From Zygnema cylindricum (taxonomy: Eukaryota; Streptophyta; Zygnematophyceae; Zygnematales; Zygnemataceae), in the NCBI GenBank assembly GCA_037447655.1, contig JBBHKE010001956.1, positions 12,198 to 39,697 on the forward strand: a DNA stretch of 27,500 nucleotides, written 5' to 3'. A model generated the notes under the pieces. It was not told the origin of the DNA. It ran no database searches and saw only the letters and a list, made by a program, of their open reading frames with translations. This document shows positions 11,272 to 20,871 of this stretch, piece by piece; position 1 is the first letter of the stretch, and every line of letters begins with the position of its first letter. Both the position numbers and the translations under genes were made by a program.

Positions 11272-14200
11272 CAGCAAACTCAAAGCTAACACCTGTAAAC
11301 TTAATAAGTGCACAGCGAGCTAAAGGTATAGATTCCTTTGTCTTCACCTTGTAAACAAGATCAGCCCCTCGCTGTGTACCATCTCCCCCAATGATGTACA
11401 CCTGGACCAATTATACGGCAGAAATCAGCTTAGAAAATCAGCAAAGTTATTTTACTAAACATAAAGAAAACATGCTCAAAAAATCGTAAAATAACTTAAA
11501 TCGTCGAAGATATATTTTCGAATAGTGAAAAAATACTGGCTTTAAGCAAAATTATTGTCTACTAAGAAAATCCTCAAGGAGAGGATTGGGTGCATTCACC
11601 CTAGTAAAACGGAAGGCTATAACTATTCAAAGATCAAAGAGCACCAAATATTATGATTTTCAAACATAGGAATATTATGCCAATGAATTCTAGTCACTGA
11701 TGCCCACGAAATTCCCTTCCTTAAAATCATTGTGAAGAACGAACAGAGAGCTTACGATTTTCTGGCCCCAATCTTTGTATACAACAACAAAGTTAAGAAA
11801 CGTAGTCACTGTTCAGCCAGCCATTTCAAACACTGTTCCTTCGATCACCTTAAGAAACGCTCACCTCAATACCGAAAGAAAAATTCCCCACTAAATTGAA
11901 AGTGAAGAAAGAATTCCTCACTAAAATGAGACGGAGGAGAGAATTCCCCACTAAATTGAAATGGAAGTAAGAATTCTTCACTAGATTGAAACTATGTGCT
12001 TGAACTTCAATTGTGTAGCAAGAGCTTTAGATGTTCAAAATACATTTCCATGAATATGCTTTTAGGACAATCTCACCTGATTTATTCCACGATCTTCAAT
12101 CGCATTAACAATTTTTGAAGTTTCGTGCCCACCTCGAGAAGTGTGCAAAATAGTACCTCCTCTCTTATGGATATCATTTACCACTTTGGGATCCAAGGTC
12201 ACAACATTTCGGGCATAGAATCCACGGTACCCACCCTGGAAAGAAGAACACCATAATCCACTTTGGGTCGTTATTAACGTTATTAACACTAATTTGGTGC
12301 CCTTATCTTTTGGCCCTCTGACCACAAAATCGCAATAATAACACTAATTGTTTTTTTTTAATGCCGGTTTCTTTAAACGGTTCAGAATTGACAACGCTAT
12401 TCAGAAACTGAAGTAGATTTTACTATGCTTAAACAGACCCTTACTTTAATAGCGATTCACAGTGTCTCTTTAATTTTACGAGGAAGAGAATGTGAATACC
12501 AATTATCTTCAAAATGCAATACATAGGCCACTAGAGAACTTGAGGTTAACAAATTTGACAAAAGTTGCATGTCATAATCTTACATTTATTACATTTGAAA
12601 TAGCCATCAAGAACACAAATAAGGATGCTATTAAAAAAAACCTTCGGTTGATTAATGAAAACTGTGACATAGACAAACCTCTCTCCCTCAATTGATTGCT
12701 GAAGTAATAACAATTTAATCCCGGTTAGATTTTTAGACGAGGTAGTTCGGGTGGTATTTCTAAAACTCATTAGTCATAAACTAACTTACCCGTAATCTCA
12801 TTACAAAATCGATATGCCTGGTAAAAAAAAACTTTGTATGCATATAATAAAAAATTTCAAAGAAACATGTGTTTAATATATGATCAATGAAGGGTCATAC
12901 GTACATCGATTCCGTAAATTTCTCGGACACCGTATTGTAACCAGAGACTACAAACAACTTCTCGAATAACAGTATTGAGCCCAGGACAAAGGCCACCACA
13001 AGTCACAACACAAGCTCGTACTTCGTCCGGTTTGAATACAATCTGCAACACCAGGAAATTTTAAAAACAAGCTAAATATAAAAGGGAAAAAGAGGAAAAA
13101 GATCAAGAGAGGAGAATGAGCAGTGGAAAGTGGGAAAGCATAAGAGGAATATGAAGGGAAATCAAGGGAGGGAAATGGTAGTGAGAAGAGGGAACGTAAA
13201 AAGAGGAAAAGGAAGGGAGATCAAGAAACAATGCAGCTCACCACTTGAGCTGGACAAGTACACCAAGAGAGAGTTGAAAATACACCAAGTTGAAAAGGTA
13301 TCAGAGACTTAACGGTACAAAGTTGTTAAGCTATCAATGTTCCGTAAACAAAATGCTATGAACTCTAAACTCAGCCATACCTCATCTCTTGGTCCAGCGC
13401 GACGAAAATGAATTGCTGTCGATGGGTCATAACCTTCTTTCACAACTACCTATAATACAAAGAGAACGACGATTATTCAGTTGTTATTTTGAACAGTAGT
13501 TTGCAACAAACTGTATCTTCAAGCTATCCTATCTTTTTTTAACAAACAAAAAAATAAAAAGCTCAAAATACCAAAACAGCTTTGGGGTAAGAACAAGCAT
13601 GTCTAAAATTTGTGAATTAACATCGTTGCTCTTACATGCAAGAGCAGTTACAAAAGAAGACAATTCTAAAAAAGGATTCGACAAAATAAGACACAATTAT
13701 TTTAGCACAACATATCATGTAGTAGCTAACATTAGCCTAGCCTTCATTAAGATTGAGAGACAAATATACAAACTGACCGACCCTCCAATATCCGATGAAA
13801 ATCAGAGATCATACATCGAAAGGCCAGAAAGACAATTCAATGTAGAGCTGAACATGTTTTTATTTTTAAAGCACAAGTTTACATTTAACCTTTGGGCGGT
13901 AGCCAATAATGGAGTACTTACGTTTTTTATGACAACGTCATCCTCCGCAACAAAGTATTGCCTGTGTATAACAAAAAAAATACTTATTAATTGAACCAAG
14001 CCCTTAATGTTCACATGGTTTGTAAAAATTGATATCAAATGTTTTGAGGATTACCTTAAATAGAAGAAAAAAAATCTAAGGTCTGTGACTTATTAATTGA
14101 ATTAAAATGCCATTAGTTGCAATAACATGTGAATTGAAAAAAAAAAATGCTTAGGGAAACTAATTGCCAATAAGTTTTCGATTCCGTCGAGAAAAAAAAA

Positions 14201-14277
14201 CACAAAATTCGTCAAAGTAAGATAACTTACTCGACACACTGATATGCTGGGTTGTCCTGAAGAGGATTTCTATATGC
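5630..14277 (-). CDS. PFK: Plant-type ATP-dependent 6-phosphofructokinase, 13 exons, first exon not found
   Basis: Exons in transcript order: 14277-14231, 13961-13922, 13449-13381, 13042-12905, 12235-12077, 11401-11348, 10957-10889, 10693-10564, 10129-10089, 9224-9000, 7596-7551, 7205-7051 and 6058-5630. They total 1602 bases in one frame (533 residues plus stop), every junction with GT..AG. Motifs in order: [156 protein letters not shown] and [17 protein letters not shown]. The GGDG glycine (E. coli PFK Gly104) fits ATP rather than pyrophosphate as donor. TIDND supplies the expected catalytic Asp. Oddity: DNDIA-VIDK where relatives have DNDIPVIDK. A repeat-built tail of about 110 residues follows QQPSF. 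The start codon and first exon (the usual LPxLPTYP region) were not found upstream. Confidence 0.95.
5633..5890 (-). repeat. Coding minisatellite: degenerate repeats in the C-terminal tail of the minus-strand PFK
   Basis: Translated on the minus strand, the end of the last exon is a run of short modules with cores KVEDG, KTQDG, KNEDG, KVQDG, KSENG, KMEDE and KSQDG. Two module types of 10-12 residues alternate, giving a DNA period near 66 bp. Composition is Lys, Gly, Asp and Ser with almost no hydrophobics, so it is probably disordered. The paralog at 3422 has no such tail, so the array arose after the two copies split or was lost from the other. Confidence 0.8.
7344..7408 (-). pseudogene. Decayed extra copy of the same exon edge in the minus-strand PFK intron
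   Basis: Positions 7345-7404 align with 7171-7229, the start of the exon 7205-7051 plus about 25 bases of intron before it, with around ten differences and one indel. On the minus strand the copy keeps the GCAG acceptor, followed by an open reading resembling [11 protein letters not shown] where the true exon has [11 protein letters not shown]. It lies about 174 bases upstream (in transcript sense) of the exon it copies. Confidence 0.75.
8500..8687. mobile_element. Degraded relative of MITE G/L in a PFK intron
   Basis: The right end reads TTAATAGCGATGCACTG, a TIR-like end of the TA-MITE family. On the minus strand the interior AAGTGGCCCATAATGAGCCA aligns with the GTGGACTATAACCTGCCACG core of the 24773 element. 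No clean left end or TA duplication was found. Confidence 0.45.
8868..8999 (+). repeat. CT-rich simple repeat abutting a PFK donor site
   Basis: CTCTCTCCCTCT-type run that begins (in gene sense) directly after the donor of exon 9224-9000. Confidence 0.8.
9414..9606. mobile_element. TA-flanked MITE G (193 bp) in a PFK intron
   Basis: TA at 9412-9413 and 9607-9608 bracket ends reading CACTGCCCATCACTATTAG and, on the other strand, CACTGACAATTGCTGTTAG. The interior GTGGACTACAAACAGCCGCG recurs diverged near 24860 (GTGGACTATAACCTGCCACG). It sits within intron 10088-9225 of the minus-strand PFK. Confidence 0.75.
9888..10070 (+). repeat. Tandem array of ATACTATG-type units in a PFK intron
   Basis: About 20 variants of an 8-9 base unit GATACTATG, some reading GACACTATG or AAGACTATG. 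It ends 19 bases from the donor of exon 10129-10089. Confidence 0.85.
10469..10496 (-). repeat. 28-bp copy of a PFK exon end with donor site, inside the next intron
   Basis: The 28 bases at 10469-10496 match 10561-10588, the last codons of the exon 10693-10564 (VKLMGRYSG) plus the GTA donor, with two differences. Both differences fall at third codon positions and are synonymous (Lys AAG/AAA, Gly GGA/GGG). The flanks of the two copies do not match. Confidence 0.8.
10738..10857 (+). repeat. ~61-bp tandem duplication in a PFK intron
   Basis: AATAAAGAAGGTGAGACAAC at 10762 recurs as AATAAAGAAGGTAAGACTAC at 10823, with ACGGTAMAATTT following both. It fills most of the intron between exons 10957-10889 and 10693-10564. 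Confidence 0.7.
11221..11270 (+). repeat. (GA)n microsatellite
   Basis: Near-perfect GA dinucleotide run in the intron after exon 11401-11348. Confidence 0.95.
11881..12000 (+). repeat. Four-copy 30-bp tandem repeat in a PFK intron
   Basis: Units start at 11881, 11911, 11941 and 11971, each exactly 30 bases apart, on the pattern GAATTCCCCACTAAATTGAA plus ten variable bases. Confidence 0.9.
12249..12464. mobile_element. Degraded TA-MITE (I) in a PFK intron
   Basis: The right end TTAATAGCGATTCACAGTG matches the family TIR. The interior near 12275-12330 (TTATTAACACTAATTTGGTG and TTGGCCCTCTGACCACAAAA) aligns with the element starting at 27052. The left end is approximate, and TA flanks are not intact. 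Confidence 0.5.
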
Positions 14278-14327
14278 CTGCAATCATGAACCACAGTGAA
14301 GAAGATAAAAGTGACTTGGTGAAACAG

Positions 14328-14490
14328 ACAGAGAGAGAGAGAGGAAGGGAGAGAGAGGGAGGGCACACAGTGGGAGAGGGAGAGAGAGGGAGAGGGAGAG
14401 GGAGAGGGAGGGGGAGAGGGAGAGGGAGGTGTGGAGAGAGGGAGAGAGGGAGAGGGTGATAGGGAGAGGGAGAGGGAGAGGGAGAGAGAC
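14328..14490 (+). repeat. GA-rich simple repeat upstream of the first identified PFK exon
   Basis: GAGAGGGAGAGG run about 50 bases before (gene sense) exon 14277-14231. The Ser/Pro-Leu open frames on its minus strand are artefacts of this composition. Confidence 0.9.
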
Positions 14491-14620
14491 TGGAATGATG
14501 AACCACAGAAAAGAAGGCTATATTGATTTGGTGAAACCAAGCAAGTGTTGGACTCCTTAACACTAAATTTAGTATAAAAACAAGCTCATGCATTTGTTCA
14601 GTTTTGAGGCCAGAGTACTA

Positions 14621-14938
14621 CACCATGTACCACTATTAGAGTTTTTTTTTTTGCACCTTCGAATCCACTTTTCTCCGTGCACACATATCCGATTTTCATT
14701 TGGTGACTGCCAATCCGAAGGCAAGAATCTTGCCTTTCCATCACAACCGTTGGATTAATACTTCGACAAGGTTGTGGTTAGAGAAAATTGAGATCAATGG
14801 CAAAAATAAAAATACACCGGTTGCGATGGAAAGGCACCTTCCAATTGGTCGTCTTCAAAAGAAGATCGCACATGTGTGCACAAAAAAAAATTTATTTTAA
14901 AGTAAGAAAAACTTTAAACACTAATAGAAATATAACAA
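14621..14938. mobile_element. Foldback TA-element K, relative of element F
   Basis: TA at 14619-14620 is followed by CACCATGTACCACTATTAG. The far end reads CTAATAGAAATATAACAA then TA at 14939-14940. Inside, CTTGCCTTTCCATCACAACC and, inverted, GGTTGCGATGGAAAGGCACC form long complementary arms, and CGTGCACACAT is mirrored by ATGTGTGCAC. Element F (18241-18966) shares GGTTGCGATTGAAAGG and CTTCCAATTGG inside. Confidence 0.65.
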
Positions 14939-15332
14939 TAACAACACTAATTGCAAAAGGGTGGACCTTAGTTACAATCAGATCAGCTGTGAAAAAAAGG
15001 ATGTCTCAAGACCAGTGAACCCTAATTATCCACCTTTTCAAAACTACACTAAGAAGATTGCAAGATGAATCATTGAATGAGTGAAGTTGCTAAATATTAT
15101 TCCTATAACTTGAAATGCCAAAAAAATCAGGATGCTCTCACTCACTGAACTGCTAATGATTTGTTTTTTTTTTTTTGGTTTGATTTATTGATTTTATTTG
15201 ATTTTCTTTGATTTGTTATGTTTTGAATTGTTTTGAACTGTCAAATGACCTCAATCCAATCACTCCAACTTTGTACTTCAACTATATAACCGCATAAACC
15301 ACCATTGTCGAAAAACTCTCTTCTGGAAAGCA

Positions 15333-15405
15333 ATGAGAGGGAGAGAGAGGGAGAGAGGGAGAGAGAAAGTGAGGGAGTGGGAGTGGGAGAGTGAGAGGGA
15401 GGGAC
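15333..15405 (+). repeat. GA-rich simple repeat
   Basis: GAGAGGGAGAGAG run on the plus strand. Confidence 0.85.
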
Positions 15406-15581
15406 GAATGAGAGATCGGCAGTTCAGGCGCTTACTCGACAATCGGATAGTTCATCGCCGCACATCCTGTACGTCCATTCTGTCACTCAATCAAGATCTC
15501 AGATCTTTCAGATTGAATGTCCTAGAAGAATGCAATTATTACGCGTAGGGAATTGTAAAAAGTGAGAAGAAACTGAAATGT

Positions 15582-15650
15582 TTCCTCTCTCTCTCTCTCC
15601 CCCCAGGCTCCCCTCTCCCTCTCTCCCCTCTCTTCCTCTCTCTCTCCAAC
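15582..15650 (+). repeat. CT-rich simple repeat
   Basis: CTCTCTCTCTCCCCCC run, complementary in composition to the GA block 180 bases before it. Confidence 0.85.
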
Positions 15651-16498
15651 TGGTTTGAAATTCCATAGAAAGAAGTTTGGTGGAAGCCATGATGTATGCT
15701 GCTATTACAGGAAACGACAAGATAAAATCAAAGATAATAATTTTTTTTTTTATTTTTTTTCCGTTCTCAAGCTCACTTTTGCTATGAGTCCAAGGTACGG
15801 AAAAAAAAAAAGATCTGAACCTTAAGGAGATAAAATAAACGCTACTATTACAATTCACAAGCTAACAAAAAAAAAAAAAAACCAAAAATTAGTTATCCTG
15901 TTTTTTTGTAACGATACAACGTGGTTGTGTTAATATGATGAGTTACAAGAAAAAATATACTTTCATTCATATGTTGTCAAATTAGCAGTTTGTTTTTTTT
16001 TTCGTATGATCTTAATGGTCTCTGGTATAATAAATATTTTTGAAATTATCTCAAAAAGGTTACCAAGAACTGTATTTTTTTACAATAGAGTTGAAACAGA
16101 GACCAATTTCCACTTCCTATGCTGCAAGTTTGGAGCTGGGAAGCTTCTTTAGTTCAAATTGGTTTGTTTTTGTACTTTTGTACTTTCAACAGTGCGAACG
16201 AAAAAGTATGCCACATTATACGTTTTTAGTACGAGCTTTATCAGCAAAAAAGCCTCACAGAAATGGTTTAACACGTTTTTAGTACGTCTGAGTACGTATG
16301 GACCAGTATGGAAACATTTTTGCGCACTGAAAAACGATCCTTCGTTCTTTCCTACGTGAAATGGTACTATATCTTCCTAACCGTACAGTCATACTGCTGA
16401 GCACATGGAACGTTACACCGAATGAAAACCGGAGGGTCAATTTACCTTTTTACAATTACTGTAGTTGCTACATTTAAGGGTTTTTAACTTTTTACTAA
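15651..16498. other. AT-rich stretch without a recognised gene
   Basis: Several poly-A and poly-T runs and short open frames without motifs. The missing first PFK exon could lie here or between 14278 and 15650, but no LPxLPTYP-like coding was seen on the minus strand. Confidence 0.4.
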
Positions 16499-17226
16499 GA
16501 GTAACATTCCATTAGGAGGTTCCAGTAAATGTACGGACAAGTCTACTGAACACGTTTACTGGAAGTCCGCTCCATTTTGTCGGGCCAGTAACAAACCTTC
16601 CTCAATTATGATTGGCGCCACATACGTTAGAGTCCAGATTCTAAAATCTTAAAAAAATCTACAAACGGAATATCTGTTACGAAATATCTGTACGACTTGA
16701 GGTACTGTACTGTAGATAATTATTCGTTCGTAAAGTTTTCGGCCAGATTTTGATTTTGAAAATGTAAATCAAATTTTCGAAACGGAAAGACGAGGCAAAC
16801 TTTGAATGTCGGTGGATGGTAGACGGAGCGTGCGAGGATATTTTCACCAGACCTGTATTCAGCGTGGCAGGAGGCACATGGCATGTACAACGTGCACGCC
16901 TGTGATCGTTTGTTCAAAGTAGATATTTTTTTGCTTTTTCACGTGTACCAATGGTAATCATCCAATGGGCCCCAACTCTCTTCGACTCTCTTCGCGAGGA
17001 GAGTTGGGGCCCATTGGATGATGTGCGCGATTGCTTCGCGGATCTCAAAAAGTGAAACATCCAACGGTCAGGAATAACGCCTACATCATTGGAGCTTCCC
17101 GACAGCTTTCCAGTAACGATGTTTCGTCTGACAAAAAGAAAAATATGGTACGACGCTGTACGTCACTGTAAGAAAGCGTACGGTGTCCAGTAACTAACCC
17201 CACTTTTCGTCTAATGGACGTTACCC
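16499..17226. mobile_element. PIF/Harbinger-like non-autonomous element J1 (728 bp)
   Basis: TAA at 16496-16498 and 17227-17229 flank ends GAGTAACATTCCATTAGGAG and, inverted, GGGTAACGTCCATTAGACG. The 3-bp TAA duplication and G-rich start suit the PIF/Harbinger class. The interior is colinear with neighbour J2 (a TCCATTA start, CAGTAA motifs, ATATCTGTACGA, GGCACATGG, CCAACGGTCA). No transposase is encoded. Confidence 0.7.
16957..17022. repeat. Perfect 24-bp-arm hairpin inside J1
   Basis: Left arm 16957-16980 (ATCATCCAATGGGCCCCAAC and on to CTC) and right arm 16999-17022 are exact reverse complements, with an 18-base loop between. The surrounding element has far more decay than these arms show. 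Confidence 0.95.
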
Positions 17227-17229
17227 TAA

Positions 17230-17948
17230 GGGTGGCCTTCCATTATGCGTTTCAGTAATTGTACGTAAAAGTTTACTGACTGGCGTGCCTTCCATTAAGT
17301 CGCGTCGGTAAACCACTTTTTATTTGCGTGGCTCATTCTGGTTGGTAACACGTAGGTTAATATTCGATGCTTAAATTCTTGAAAGAATCTTCGAATGCAA
17401 TATCTAAACCCAATATCTGTACGAGCGAATATCTGTACGAGCGGAGGTAATATCTATACCACCGGAGATAATATTTGTACCAGCGGAGGTAATAAATGAC
17501 TCGTACAGAGGGCATTATAATGTACTACCCAAAATTTCAAAACGGAACGACAAAAAGGCGGCAACAAACTTTGATGGTGGGAGCGTGACGGGATAATTTC
17601 GGCGGATTCGCAGCCACCCTGGCGGAAAGGCACATGGCCCTTACGTGTCCACACATATGCGCGCGCTCATCGTGGATATTTTTTACCTTTTCCACGCGGC
17701 CCATTTTTAACACGTTCAGTCTCCGAGAAGTGTCCTCCTTGTGCACGGTCGTCAAAGACAGTAAGGTTGGTGACGTGGCGTCTTGGATAAAAAGTATAAT
17801 GGCATCCGACGGTCAAAATTTACGCCTACAACCTTGGACATTTTCCCGTAATGATGTTTTCCTTCGAAAAAAAAAAAGGTACGGACCTGTACGAATCGGT
17901 ACGGCCCTCAGTAAACAACCCCACTTTTTCGCTAATGGAAGGCCACCC
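17230..17948. mobile_element. PIF/Harbinger-like non-autonomous element J2 (719 bp)
   Basis: Ends are GGGTGGCCTTCCATTATGCG and, inverted, GGGTGGCCTTCCATTAGCG. TAA lies on both sides (17227-17229 and 17949-17951). The left TAA is also the right TAA of J1, so the two elements are back to back. The TIRs are better conserved than those of J1, which suggests J2 is the younger. Confidence 0.8.
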
Positions 17949-17951
17949 TAA

Positions 17952-18238
17952 ATATCTAAAAGCTTACTGGAGGATACCAGTGATCACTTAATGATCCGCA
18001 CGTGTAATCTGCCAAATCGGCCAACCTTGTAGAATTTTGACGGACGTGAACTTTCCGGCCGTAGTGCTTGAAACGTACGAAAGAGCTGTAAAAGCTTCGA
18101 TGTCTGCTTAATCCAGGTTACAGAGGACAAAAGACGAGAATCCGTACAGTTTTCCTTGCTGACGCTGCAGAAGCAGATGACACGTGAAATGTCGATGATG
18201 CACTTGCGTATCTACGGTACAGTCAGGGTTCCTTACAG
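17952..18238. other. Spacer between J2 and element F
   Basis: About 290 bases with no gene or repeat recognised. Confidence 0.4.
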
Positions 18239-18240
18239 TA

Positions 18241-18966
18241 CAACGTGTATCGCTATTACACCGTGAATCGCTATTAGCGTAATGAAATAGATAGCGTTAT
18301 GAAACAATTAGAGTTATTTACGCTAATTGGGAATGTCGTTTTTTTTAGAAATAATTTTTATTCTAATTTTTTGTATACTCTAATTTGCAAACTGCTTTGT
18401 AACAAATTTCGGTGCAGAATATCTCCACACTAAAATATGTGCATGTACGAAATTGTTCAAATCGTACGCCGTTGCGTTTTTTTTACATCCGCGAATGCCG
18501 GAAAATATTTACGCAATTACATGTTAGCGAGACTCCTTGACAGCGTGAATATCTTTTTTGTACTTTTCTACTTGAAAAAGTACAAAAAATTACGTCTCTG
18601 ACAGACCGTACACCACACTATTTACAATGGAACTATATTAGAGTCATGAATCCTATTTTATGGAACACCTCAAATAACGTGTAGGAACATTTAGAATGTC
18701 TAATTCTATTTGAGAATTTGCCCAAAAAAACAGGGTACCTCAATTAGCGACCAACACGCTAATAGCGATTCACGGTGTAGTGTTAATGTTTTTTTGCCAC
18801 TTTAAACATCTTTTCTCAGTACACACTTGTCGGATTATAGATCTGACGGTTGCGATTGAAAGGTAAGGTTCTCTACTTCCAATTGGAGGTCTCCATGTGA
18901 AAAAAAGACAGGTGTGTACGGAGATTATTAAGTAGCAAAAATTAACACTAATAGCGATACGAGGTG
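18241..18966. mobile_element. TA-MITE F, interrupted by element C
   Basis: TA at 18239-18240 and 18967-18968. The left TIR CAACGTGTATCGCTAT stops at 18256, is split by element C, and resumes at 18778 as TAGTGTTAATG. The right TIR, inverted, is CACCTCGTATCGCTATTAGTG. The interior resembles element K. Confidence 0.8.
18259..18777. mobile_element. TA-MITE C nested in the left TIR of F (519 bp)
   Basis: Ends are CACCGTGAATCGCTATTAGC and, inverted, the same sequence with no change over 20 bases. TA duplicates lie at 18257-18258 and 18778-18779. The interior carries the family core: TGTACTTTTCTACTTG beside AAAAAGTACA, then CCGTACACCACACTATTTA. Confidence 0.9.
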
Positions 18967-19074
18967 TACCATAGTTTGTCCAGAAAACGATGCCTATATT
19001 GGGGTAAAGAGAAAAATAGTATTATTTATTTTATTTTATTATTTAAGGGTCGTAATTTAGGGGCGTCGATGTAG

Positions 19075-19109
19075 TGCTATGAACACTACAGTAATATCGA
19101 TTTACGGTG
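19075..19109. mobile_element. Solitary right end of a TA-MITE
   Basis: AGTAATATCGATTTACGGTG followed by TA matches the family TIR (inverted CACCGTAAATCGATATTACT). No left partner was found. Confidence 0.4.
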
Positions 19110-19397
19110 TACTGTATTGTAATTGACACTAATTAAATCGTACCTAAATTAGCATAATGGAAAAAAAATGTTACAATTTTCGGTTCGAGGCTCAAAATTT
19201 AGGGGTGGCGATATGCAATACGTCACGTGATCAAGATATGTTTGCGACGACCAAAATCTACAATGCAAATCTTTATTTTTTGTCCTTGTGTGCTCCATTA
19301 CAATTGACTACAGTACAGTAGCTAAGGCTGCGCATACGAACACTGACACTTTCATTTGGTTTTTACTTTTTACTGTTTTAGGCGTGGACTCCTCACC

Positions 19398-19548
19398 CCC
19401 AGTTTCCCACTCCAATATCTCCCCCCCTCTCACCCTCTCCCCCTCTCTCGCTCTCCCACTTCCCCACTTCCTCTCCTCTCCCGCGGTTTCCCACTCCCTT
19501 CCTCTCTCTGCTTCTATCTCCCTCTCTCCTCTCGCCCCCCTCCCTCGG
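19398..19548 (+). repeat. CT-rich simple repeat
   Basis: CTCTCTCCCTCTCCCC run. Open frames on both strands across it are composition artefacts. Confidence 0.85.
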
Positions 19549-19619
19549 TATAATGCCAAATAATTTGAAACGGAGAAAATTCCAAAATGACGTAATATGC
19601 CGAATAATATTGCTCTCTA

Positions 19620-19900
19620 CATCAGGTCAAAATCAAGTTCATTTATGGAAAACATGATCAAGAGATGCCTGCGATGTATTGTTGGACTAGTTAACACGAG
19701 AGAAGCTATAAATGAACTTGTCTTCACGACATGATTGTACCAAAACTTGTGCAAGATGTTAAGGTTCCTAGAATCGGGGGATAAATTGGACAATCCCAAT
19801 AAAGGGAATGATGATTGATGAGTCTGCAAAGAATTGAACCCGGGACCTTTCACTATATCTGTGAACTTACTAACCATTGTACCAGCAGCTGAGATGTTAC
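19620..19900 (-). mobile_element. tRNA-derived SINE-like sequence
   Basis: On the minus strand a pol III A-box-like TGGTACAATGGTTAG (19884-19870) is followed 29 bases later by a B-box GGTTCAATTC (19840-19831) inside GGTCCCGGGTTCAATTC. That is the layout of a tRNA D arm and T arm. No full cloverleaf closes and the anticodon stem is poor, so this is more like the head of a SINE than a tRNA gene. The body, probably down to about 19620, contains GGGATTGTCC. No poly-A tail or target duplication was confirmed. Confidence 0.55.
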
Positions 19901-19919
19901 GCTGGTGGGTCAAATTTTA

Positions 19920-20640
19920 TATACATTTTAACGTGGATATTACCACAATTCCGCGTATCGATCGGCACGTTTCACGTACGTTAACACAAGACAATATAAA
20001 ATTTAAAGCCCTAATCTGTATAATTTCCAATGCTCTTAACTTACATTTATGTGCCTCAAACATACGTTAACTTTGGATTCCCTATTGGTAGAAGACTCTC
20101 AAGAGCAAACTAGCATTTAAATGGTTTATAAGACGTTCAATACCCAAGTTTCACATGACAGTTGAAACAGGTGATGCAAAGCTGTCAGCTTTTTTGTCAT
20201 GCGATATTTCAAACTGTAATAGCGACCTTTGGAGGCAGACACTGAGTCGTGCATTCCTTGTTTGGAGAACTGCAGGTTTTGGCCACAATGGATCTGCAAA
20301 TTTTACATGGCCTTCTTTTCTTTCGGTCGTGCTATTTTAGTTTTCTTTGGAGGTTGTTTTGGGGATCGAGCTGTAAAAGTGTAATTAGAAATAAAAGGAA
20401 ATAAAAGGTTGCATAATATTGTTTGCACAAATTACTACATTTGTGTGCTCTCCATTTTCGGATATTCTTTTTGTAGCATTGCCGGTTGATCCATCTTATT
20501 TTATGTTTTTTCACAACACGCTGTTTTTTGGGGGTCTTTATATTCCTGATTATTCCGATACTCGGCCGATCTCCGATATTAATATATGTACTCTAGTGAC
20601 GGCGTGAAAGCTAGAACCACACAGAACAGGCAAAATCCCA
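19920..20640. other. Stretch with no recognised gene
   Basis: Short open frames on both strands without motifs, at moderate AT content. Confidence 0.4.
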
Positions 20641-20871
20641 ATCGTTGGCAGAGGTCGCAAATGGTCAACCAAAACCGTGATCGATCGTTAACTTACCACC
20701 CGCGCCGGATCCGGAACGGATTCGGTTGCCAAATTTTGGGGTTCGGGCAGTTGCTGTCGGTTGATTCACCAGGAAAAAAAAAACGGTCGGTTACGGTCGA
20801 TCAACCAAAAAACCAAAAAAAATGAAAATTTTGTACTGTCCTTATAATCCAACATTCTTGTACTTTGTACT

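Noticed and set aside
14160-14593. Ser/Pro/Leu-rich minus-strand open frames
   Set aside because: These are the complement of the GA-rich repeat; composition explains them.
19831-19884. Functional tRNA gene
   Set aside because: A and B boxes are present but no acceptor or anticodon stem closes convincingly.
20641-20648. 8-bp target duplication for the hAT element
   Set aside because: ATCGTTGG on the left does not match CTACACAG after 27048; CCACACAG occurs about 30 bases left of the left end, but its position does not fit.
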